A DNA stretch of 64,000 nt from Branchiostoma floridae (lineage: Eukaryota > Chordata > Leptocardii > Amphioxiformes > Branchiostomatidae). Position numbers and translations under genes: made by a program. Position 1 is the first letter of the stretch; each line of letters opens with the position of its first letter. Below are positions 56,701 to 64,000 of this stretch, piece by piece. The DNA is taken from positions 14,955,447-15,019,446 of the forward strand of contig NC_049991.1 in assembly GCF_000003815.2 (NCBI RefSeq). The letters are read 5' to 3'. Under the pieces are notes generated by a model. It saw only the letters and a list, made by a program, of their open reading frames with translations. It was not told where the DNA came from and did no database searches.

Positions 56701-59700
56701 GGCAGTGGCTTGTTATCTACTGTGTCTAGATCTAGGGCAATGTATTTGAAAGCATAGCACAGCCCCCTCCTTCCACCACCTACCTAAACTGTAGGTACCT
56801 TTTTCATACCTGGGTGGAGTGAGTAACATTATGTTTAGTAAAGTGCCTTTCTGAAGGGCACAGTGTCTAGCTAGGAATGCCAGGAATGAAACCTGTTACC
56901 TCTCAATCTCAGCCTTTTTGCTGTTTGAGTGACTTTGACACTACTCCACCATTACAGTTGTCTCTAATCTTAACCCTTGTTGATGCCTGTTACAGCTCAG
57001 TAATGGTGGGTACCACCAGTATGACAGCAGAGCAGGTGACAGAGAATGTGGAGGCTGTGGCTAAGGAGCTGGGAGACAAGATAGAGTTTGGCTGGCCCAA
57101 CATCAAGTCTGTCAGCATTAAGGTATGCACCCAGATCAAAGTACATGTATATGAACATGGAAGAACATTGGTAAACGTAATGCTGTTATTGTCTATGTTA
57201 CCAGGGCTAGCCCTTGATAATAGCCTCTGGCTAGTTGGGTAGCCCTATCTGTATTTCTCTCTATACAGCCGAATAAATCAATCAAATCTGATTTAAGGTA
57301 CAATGTAGAATGGACGGTGTGGAGGTGGCCAGCAACAATTGAAAAATGGAAGTGACTAGTGTAAGAATAGATTGCTTGTCAAAGCCATATTTCCAGCCTG
57401 AGTTCAAGAGGAAACAGTTTTATCTATAACTGACCTGAAATATGAAAGTTGCTTTCATATTTGTACTCTTTTAAAGATCAAATTTTACTTCACCAAAATA
57501 ATGATGGTGATGATTACATCCCTCAACTGTTGTTTTGGTACCGCAACAACTTTGTCAGCTCGCAATGATGTTTGTCTCACAACGTCCATGTTTCAGTCCC
57601 AGAAGTCCCCAGCCCTCCCGGTGTACGTGAACGTGGAGCCGCTCCAGTTGCCGTCGGAAACCATCGCTGCCTGGCGCGAGGAGAGGCTCCAGAACCAGGA
57701 GGAACGTCAGAGTGCCAAGAAACGGAAGAACAGGAAGAGAAAGAGGAAACCAAAGCAAGCTGTATGTCATATTTGAATGAAGTTCAGGGTTTGACAAGTT
57801 TTCTAAAATTGACTTGTCCTGTCGGGCAAGTACGTAAAAAATTTATGTGCGCAAACCAAATTTTCACTTGCCCCAAATTTAAATTACTTTTTCTATGCAT
57901 TTTCACTTCCAGCAATGGAATTTTTAAACTTTGCCCCTATTTTTCTGTGTTGACCAATGTTTACTGCCAAAACTGTAAAAACTTACAAGTATATCAAAAT
58001 CTCACTAATGGAAAAATCTTACTTGGCCAATTGGGCAAGTTGGATAGGACACATGTGCTTGCCTGATGGGTACTTTCACTTGTCTGGGACAATATTGGGG
58101 TAGTGGACTTGTCCAACCCTGTAAGTTGAATAATTACAGACTGTCAGTATTTTGATACTATACTCATACTACAGTTTCATGTATTCATGTATGTATCATT
58201 TTATATTTGTGATTTTTAGGTAACAACACTGTCTTGGTTGTTTTTTTCCGTGGCTTTAAGAAGAAGATTTTTCTTACAGGATAAATCTGATGAGGCGAAG
58301 GCAGGAGACAAGAAACAGACACCTGAACAGCCAGGTGAGAGTAAGAAACAGAAGAAAAAGAAGTCAGTAGAAGGAAAAGAGAATGCTGAAGGGAAAGAAG
58401 GACCAGCGCAAGGTAAAGCTCAGGGTCCAAAGCAGGAGTCAGCAGTGCAACAGAAGAAGCAAGCAGCAGGGCAAAAAGGAGCACAGAAAAGTGTCTCTGA
58501 GCCGATGAAGACCCAAAATGGACAGGATACCAAAGATAAGAAAGCAAAGAAAGCTGGGAAGGACCAGAAGCAAGCAGCAGAGACTGCCAAGGCTGTAGGT
58601 GTTACCACTAAACAGGAGCCACAGAAAAAGGCAAAGTTGGATAAGGTTGAGAAACAGGAGGAGAAGAAGGAAGAGGATGCTGAGGATGTTGTGGAGGAAA
58701 AAGATGAGGTAACAAATCATCCATCTCTTTCACGCTTCCATCTGTAAAGCATTGCTAAATATGTGAGAAGAACTTGACTATTTGTGAAGATAATGTAAGC
58801 ATGCTGAGGGTTAATTTTGATGGCTAAAATCCAACTTTGTATGAAAGTTCATCTGCATTTATGAGAAAAAAATGAAGTATTCTCCAACGAAAGACCTTTC
58901 ACTCACTTGTATTTTAAAAACTTCACGTATCTACAGCACTCTGGTTAGATAGCTAAAGAAGACTACAATTCCGGTAAGTGAAATATCTTGAACTGGAGAG
59001 GCTATTTTTCCTCAAAATATAACCTTGTTCTGTACAGGATGAGGATGAGGAGATGTACAGTGATGAGTCTGAGCTGGAGTTTGAGAGTGATGATGAGGAT
59101 GATGAAGAAGAAGACAGCTTCATAGATGATGAGGCTGAGGAGGGAGAGGAGACTGATGACAGTGATGCGTGGGAACTGATGGAGGAAGATGTGGAGAGTG
59201 GAGAAGAGGAAGAAGAGGCTGATGAAGATGATGAGCCAACACCTCCAAAGAAGAGAAAAGTCGTGGAACCAGGTAGGGATCTTTATTGACTTAGCTCAGT
59301 CAACTCGGCTCAACATCCTGGTCAACTTGACCAACTTGATTAGGTTTAGGAATGTTGGGCTGAGCAGGTCTGATTAGCCATTGGCTGAGTTGGTAAATGG
59401 TGGAAGTGTCCAACATCAAATCAGACGAACTGCATTGTTAACAGAAACTGTGAGGATTCAGAATAGCTGTGATTTAGTCTTTTCTCCTTGTTAAACTGTA
59501 TAGGTAATTTTACAGATTTTTCTTGTCATCTAGAAAGTAGATTGTAAACAGACTGTAAATATGCTCATCCATAGTTTTACCAGTGTCATTGTATATCATG
59601 TATAAAGCATGATGGCACAGTGTCATAGTGGTCAGGGTTGTTTACTCAGAACCTGGAGGTACTGACTTTTAATCCCTGATTGGTCCCTGCTAATCTTTGT

Positions 59701-60128
59701 TTTTATTTTTTACCTCAGTAGAGCCAGCTGCATCCCCAAAGAAGAATATAAAGGCCACTCCCAAGTCTACACAGAAGGCAGCAGCAGCAGCCCAGAAGAA
59801 AAACACTCCCAAGTCTACACCATCAAACAAGCCCCAGACAACTCCAGGCACAGCACCTTCTCCCAAGCAAGGCACGGCAGGGAAACCCAAGACCCCCAAA
59901 GCTACCCCCAAACAGAAGGCAACTCCCAAGGCAGCAGCAAAGATTCCTCAGAAGGCCACACCCAAAGCCAGCAGTACCCCCATGCCCACCACACCAATGA
60001 CAGGGGCGTGGCAGGTCACACCTGGGCAGAAGGCAGGTGGGAAAACACCTGTGGGTAAGAAAGCTGCAGGAAAGGGCTCCAAACCTGCCACACCTATGTC
60101 TGCTAAGGGGAAAAGGAAACAGAACTGA
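53753..60128 (+). CDS. RSL1D1: Ribosomal L1 domain-containing protein 1
   Basis: Ten exons in phase: 53753-53776, 54063-54220, 54635-54776, 55458-55606, 56059-56160, 56996-57122, 57597-57761, 58280-58708, 59038-59272, 59719-60128, giving 646 aa. The first 260 residues are a ribosomal L1 fold, with KLPHSIEK..VCLFTRD, SYKKLSKEYKQFESKLRLLKSFDLFLSD and LGKHFYKAKKFPIDVNL matching human RSL1D1. Then comes a basic segment (KKRKNRKRKRKPK), a Lys/Gln-rich exon, a very acidic exon, the sequence PKKRKV (502-507, identical to the classic nuclear localisation core) and a tail of TPK/TPKA repeats. The vertebrate protein is nucleolar and acts in ribosome biogenesis and senescence control. The tail is longer and more repetitive than I recall for human. 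Confidence 0.95.
54880..55148. mobile_element. Foldback MITE in RSL1D1 intron 3
   Basis: CTACCCTGGGAAGCCA and its near-complement GGCTCCCAGGGTAG bound the element. An inner pair (CCTGCCCGCCGAC and its complement, and GGCGCTCCGGGGAGTTT with AACTCCCCGGGGCGC) lets it fold almost throughout. The flanks CCGAAAC and CCAAAAC may be a 7-bp duplication with one change. Confidence 0.65.
56199..56375 (+). repeat. tRNA-derived SINE in RSL1D1 intron 5
   Basis: A-box TGGCACAACTGG (56208-56219) and B-box AGTTCGATTCC (56252-56262) are followed by GTGCCCTTGGGAAAGACACT and AAAATGAGTAGCTGACTTCGG. A fragment of the same 3' part is at 16385-16465. This is the best-preserved copy here. Confidence 0.85.
56838..56910 (-). 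repeat. Degraded SINE copy, inverted
   Basis: AAAGTGCCTTTCTGAAGGGCACA is the inverted SINE body; the tRNA-like part is barely recognisable. Confidence 0.5.
57785..58121. mobile_element. hAT-like MITE in RSL1D1 intron 7
   Basis: The ends CAGGGTTTGACAAGT and ACTTGTCCAACCCTG are complements with one change, and CAGGG is a common hAT terminus. Internal copies of ACTTGTCC and GGGCAAGT repeat in both orientations. I could not find a convincing target duplication. Confidence 0.6.
59608..59695 (+). repeat. Degraded tRNA-like SINE head
   Basis: GATGGCACAGTGTCATAGTGGTCAGGG and ACTGACTTTTAATCCCTGAT resemble the tRNA-like head of the SINE at 56199 with a mutated B-box. It adjoins the acceptor of the last RSL1D1 exon. 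Confidence 0.4.
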
Positions 60129-61297
60129 ATGTAACTGTATCCTCTTCTTGTTTGTTAGATTCTTCTCTTAATTTGTTCTCTTTTATGTTTCACAGAGGAA
60201 AGTCAAATGACCCATGGAAAAAGTCATGTTATGTTGAAGTTGGCAGCACAACCAGGAACTGTTTTAAGGAAGTTGTTGATATGGATTCAGATTGATTCAG
60301 AAATTTAATTTTTATTACCTAAGGTTTAGACTTTCTCCCTAAACCTATAAAACCCATTAACTTTGATGTTATTTCGTTGACTCTTTGAAGATTACAATGC
60401 CACAATAGTCAAACTGAGACATTTATTTAGTACAAATGTACATGTAATTTTGTCTTTTTCAATTAGGAACAATGTACTAAATAACAGTTGGTTTGATTAC
60501 CTTTAAATCAAGGTATGGTTTTTCAAAGTACAGCACTATTTTATCCATTCAATCAATGTATGTACTGATGAAATGTTTTACATTTCTGCAAAGAGTTGTT
60601 TAATGCATTCTTTGGTTTAGAACTGTTGTTGTCACATATGTACAAGCAATACAAAGCAACGTCGAACACTATGGGACAATGCCTCATTAATTTGATCACA
60701 GACCGTGTTTTTTTTTTAAATACAATGTTTAGCAATAACTCATGATCCAAGTACTGTAAATAGTGAAATCAGTTTTGTTTTTGCATGGAACTCTCACCAC
60801 AAGCTCATCACATTGCAAACACTGAACACACATATCAGATAAAATGTTAAACTCGTAATCCACGTACAGTAGATAGTGAAGCAGTAGCAGCAGTTTTGCT
60901 TTTGAAGTGAATTCCACATATTCATTGACACAACACATGGCAAAGACAACACCCACATTTGTTTCAAAACTTAAAAACACAGGTCACACAAGTCGTATAT
61001 GGCTGATTAAGACACTGCAAATGATTTTATGCTCACACACAATCACAAACAAAAATGGAAACAAAGCTTGACTATGACTATGCAATATCAAAAGCAACAC
61101 AAGCTATGTGTGGCAGTCACATTTCTTGTCTTTTCCTTGACTAGAAACCTTCAGTGGTTTACACACAGGAGTGCCTAGACTTAGACTGTAAATTTTCTGA
61201 CTACTACTATACCTCCGCAACTCAACCTCTGCTTGGAGAGTACTTAAACTACCTTCTTCAAAATCCTGTCCAGTTATGCTTGTTACTTCAGACGTGT
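60129..61297. other. Convergent 3' UTR interval
   Basis: The 3' UTRs of RSL1D1 and the minus-strand gene face each other here. A minus-strand AATAAA is at about 60422-60427. Two similar stretches (CCAAGTACTGTAAATAGTGAA near 60747 and CCACGTACAGTAGATAGTGAA near 60859) form a direct repeat. No coding exon is supported. Confidence 0.45.
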
Positions 61298-64000
61298 CTA
61301 TATCTGATCTCTTAATTTTTCGGCTCTCTCAATATCATCCTTCCTGTCTGGCCATTTTCTGTGGCACAGCTCCAGAAGCTCACAAACGTAATCCATGGCT
61401 TTCCTTAGGTCGTCACTTTGGTTACGACGTTTGAGACCTTCAGCCAACCCGAAAAGGGCATCCCGCAAGGGGTAGTCTTCCTTTCCCTTCTGCTTCTCAA
61501 GGTTATATGCTGCAAGGAACCAGTCTATTGCCTCCTGCAGATGCGTGCTGTCGTCTTTGTCAGTCAGTAGGAACTTTCCTGCATGGCATTTCATAGGACG
61601 TAGTAAATTAGACATAACTATACATTACACCGTGCAGTCAAACCTGTGCTAATGTAAACCTCTACATAAAGGACCACCTGGGAAATGAGTGGTTGAACTT
61701 TAGCTACACATTTGATGTGCTAGGGTATGGCAGAAGGTACAGTAACTCCCACTAGGGAGTGAGGACAGAAAACGGGAGATATGAGAAAAATCGGGTTACA
61801 ATCTTCCCCACCAACCTCTGCTTTCAAGCAGTATCAATGAGTTTGAAGCAACACTCACCTGTAGTGTTGTAGAGATTTGCCAACCGTTCAGGCCGCTCCA
61901 CAATCTTTCCCTTCGCATCCTTCTGCACCTGATTCTCGGCGTGTTTTATCATACGCCTACAAACACCACCCAATCGTTAATTGTATTGCAGAATATAAAC
62001 GTACTATGTCATCATTGTAATCATTTCAATTTAAGTTAAAACAAAACATGCAGCTAGTTCTACATAATCAGGTTTGGGTTAAAGAAAGATCAAAACAAAT
62101 GTTTATTTATTTATTCATTCGACTTCACAGATCGGATACAATCTGAGGGGAGTCGGCAACAGAAATCAAGTTCCTCTACAAGGCTCACTCCCAGCTATAT
62201 TTGTATGGATACCTAGTCTCTGCCAGGCTGACTATGTTGGCTATTATAGCAAAGAGGCTATACATATACATATATAACCTCCTTGATTATAGGGAGAATT
62301 ATTTCCCAAGTGAGTTTTGCTACCAGAGGATCAGCTGCACAGCGTGGACTGACTCCCCTGGCCAACTTCCCCAATTTATGTCGAATTCCACGATCCCCGT
62401 ACCCCGTTGGAGGGCTTGGTGGAGGCTAATTGTTACCTGTAATGATCTAGTCCTTTTTGGAACCACGCGAGTCGTTCCTCTGGGGTACACACGGGTGGCA
62501 CCTCTGGAGAGTCAGCCAGTTCGATGAGCATGCGGTAGCACCTCACCAGCTGGCTGTGACATGTGGCGATGCTGTGTTGAATAATGAATGAATGAATGGT
62601 TTATTAGCGCCAAACAAGTGTGCATATACATGTACATATCATTGCAGCCATACAAGGCTGAATTGGTGTATGATACATAATACATTTGTTAAAGACTTCA
62701 TTAAGACTCATTCAACAATGATACAATATAAGGTAGTGTGCTATTTTTGAATCTGGATGATCTGCATTTAAACTGTGTGTAGTTGTTCTTTGTACATAGT
62801 TCCCTGCCATGAACACTTCCCCATTTCGGGGGTAACCAGCCAGAGAATAGTGGAGACCTAGACACAGACAATGCAAATTTCAAACAAAGACTGCGGCGTC
62901 TCAGGTACAGGGAAGTAAGTGACAACTGTTCTAGGGCTCTGTCGTAGCCAGCATAGTGTCTACCTAGAATGATTCTGCATGCCCTCTTTTGTACAGCTTC
63001 AATACACTTTGACTGGAGAGCAGTGAAGCCTGCATGCCACACTGGGCAAGCATACTCTAACACTGGCCTTTCGAATTACGTGTGTTGAGTACATGTAATG
63101 GAGTTAAGTTAAATTAAAATTAAAACTTCCACGGCACTGGGGTGTTAATCTTAGGATTATCAACATGCATGGGCTAAGCAAGGAGGTGCTCTTTTCAACC
63201 TCATTGGGCTAAGGCTCTCTATGCTGGGGAAAGGATTTTTTTCTGGGTGCGACATAACGTTAGCTCCCTTTCCAAGCATAGAAAATCTTGAAAATTGCGT
63301 ACAAAAATTGTAATCTGTGTATCCACTACATTGTATCATTCAACCTTTGCTATACCTGTAGTCGTCTGGGCCAAATTTCTTCAGGATGCCAAACTCAAAG
63401 TGTGTTCCTCCTCTTTCTACGAACTCGGAGTACCTTCGAATGGCATACTCGATATCCTTTCTCTGTTCGGGAGGAGTCTGAAAAAAAGATTCAACCATTA
63501 CCTCCTGAGGTTTCTCTTTTTTCCAAACATGTTGACAATTTGTATAAACTGTACACCAAGTATTGTATAATGGCAGTGCAGCAGTGATACGCGGAAGCAA
63601 ATGCAATCACAGAAGAACTCAGTCAACTCTTTATAAACTCGACATATACAGTTATTCTCTACTTATATAGTTGTACTGTAAGTAGTTGTTATACACGTAG
63701 ACTTAAGGAAAGTCGCTGTGCTTTTGTCATGTCAATACAGATTATGTATACAGACCCCATAGCTGCGAGCTGAGCGATACCTTTTGTAGTGGCTGTACAG
63801 AACATTCGCCCGTATGTATGGACTACATGTATATCGATATATTAGGTGCATAAAGTGGATCATGAAGGGTCAAAACTTGGCTTACCTTTCCATCTGGTTC
63901 CAGATACAGATACAGAAGGCCGTTTGCCTCGGAAAGGTACTTGTGCAAGACCGACACATTTGCATGTACGTTGATTTGGTCAGACACGTAGTGGGCAAGT
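61298..64000 (-). CDS. Unrecognised alpha-helical protein, 3' part of gene
   Basis: Five exons join in phase on the minus strand: 64000-63886 (incomplete), 63477-63356, 62571-62437, 61956-61859 and 61578-61298, giving at least 249 C-terminal residues. The 5' part is beyond the window. The product looks entirely helical, with segments such as QRKDIEYAIRRYSEFVERGG, CHSQLVRCYRMLIELAD and THLQEAIDWFLAAYNLEKQK that recall tetratricopeptide-like repeats (A..Y, AIDW, ALFGLAEG). I do not recognise the family and assign no function. The splice signals are good. Intron 2 as seen here has a non-LTR retrotransposon inserted next to the acceptor of exon 62571-62437. Confidence 0.8.
62101..62200. repeat. 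Possible retrotransposon tail (TTTATTTATTTATTCATTC)
   Basis: A TTTA/TTCA microsatellite-like run is followed by sequence (CAGATCGGATACAATCTGAGGG) of the kind seen next to non-LTR 3' tails. No coding part is visible, so this is only a suggestion. Confidence 0.35.
62581..63080 (-). mobile_element. 5'-truncated non-LTR retrotransposon (CR1/Jockey-like)
   Basis: The minus strand encodes an open reverse-transcriptase C-terminus with RPVLEYACPVWHAGFT, AVQKRACRIILGRHY and the RRRSLCLKFALSVSRSPLFSGWLPP block, ending before 62701. The 3' tail is a (TTCA)n-like run at 62581-62597. An 8-bp TGTGTTGA flanks both ends (62573-62580 and 63081-63088). A 3' fragment of the same family lies at 20174-20355. The left copy of the duplication overlaps the splice acceptor of the host gene's exon at 62571. 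Confidence 0.85.

Noticed and set aside
57785-58121. Target duplication for the CAGGGTT element
   Set aside because: The 8-base flanks differ (ATGAAGTT against TAAGTTGA), so the duplication cannot be claimed although the terminal repeats are clear.

Overview
The window reads as nuclear DNA of an invertebrate chordate, most likely a lancelet (Branchiostoma). It holds intron-rich genes whose proteins align almost end to end with human proteins, separated by introns of a few hundred bases to several kb that are full of MITEs, tRNA-derived SINEs and 5'-truncated non-LTR retrotransposons. I reconstructed the genes by joining ORF segments across GT-AG splice sites with consistent reading phase. Family names come from recalled protein sequences, not from a search.

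Layout, left to right: a terminal-inverted-repeat element (1-950); an RBM7/RBM11-like RNA-binding protein (+, 1667-3298); LRRC45 (+, 6154-20078, 18 coding exons, 672 aa); SGSH, heparan N-sulfatase (-, 26197-21441, 6 exons, 511 aa); GSPT1/eRF3 (+, 27678-45293, 15 exons, about 584 aa); an ISOC1/2-type isochorismatase-domain hydrolase (-, 51588-49297, 4 exons, 200 aa); RSL1D1 (+, 53753-60128, 10 exons, 646 aa); and the 3' part of an unrecognised gene (-, from beyond 64000 to 61298). LRRC45/SGSH, GSPT1/ISOC and RSL1D1/last gene are convergent. SGSH/GSPT1 and ISOC/RSL1D1 are divergent. There is no operon-like logic; the genes serve RNA surveillance, centrosome cohesion, lysosomal heparan sulfate breakdown, translation termination and ribosome biogenesis. 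From memory, human GSPT1 and RSL1D1 are neighbours on 16p13 and human LRRC45 and SGSH both lie in 17q25, so part of the order may be ancient.

The most unusual content is the mobile DNA. Two elements of 1.2-1.5 kb (13266-14503 and 52135-53616) have clear terminal inverted repeats and perfect 9-bp target duplications, which suggests a Mutator-like transposase. A third (1-950) has the same style, but its left flank is outside the window. Two of the three carry a tRNA-like Pol III unit followed by a T-run. Two carry tandem short palindromes near their ends. The element at 52135-53616 sits in the divergent ISOC/RSL1D1 promoter interval. It has about 20 copies of a CAGCACTGG/CCAGTGCTG hairpin, a perfect DR1 nuclear-receptor motif and, on the minus strand, what looks like a histone-type mRNA 3' stem-loop. 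Also present are hAT-type MITEs (8-bp duplications), PIF/Harbinger-type MITEs (3-bp TWA duplications), a Tc1/mariner-type element (TA), an L1-like insertion with a 13-bp duplication, and a non-LTR element inserted 8 bp from a splice acceptor.
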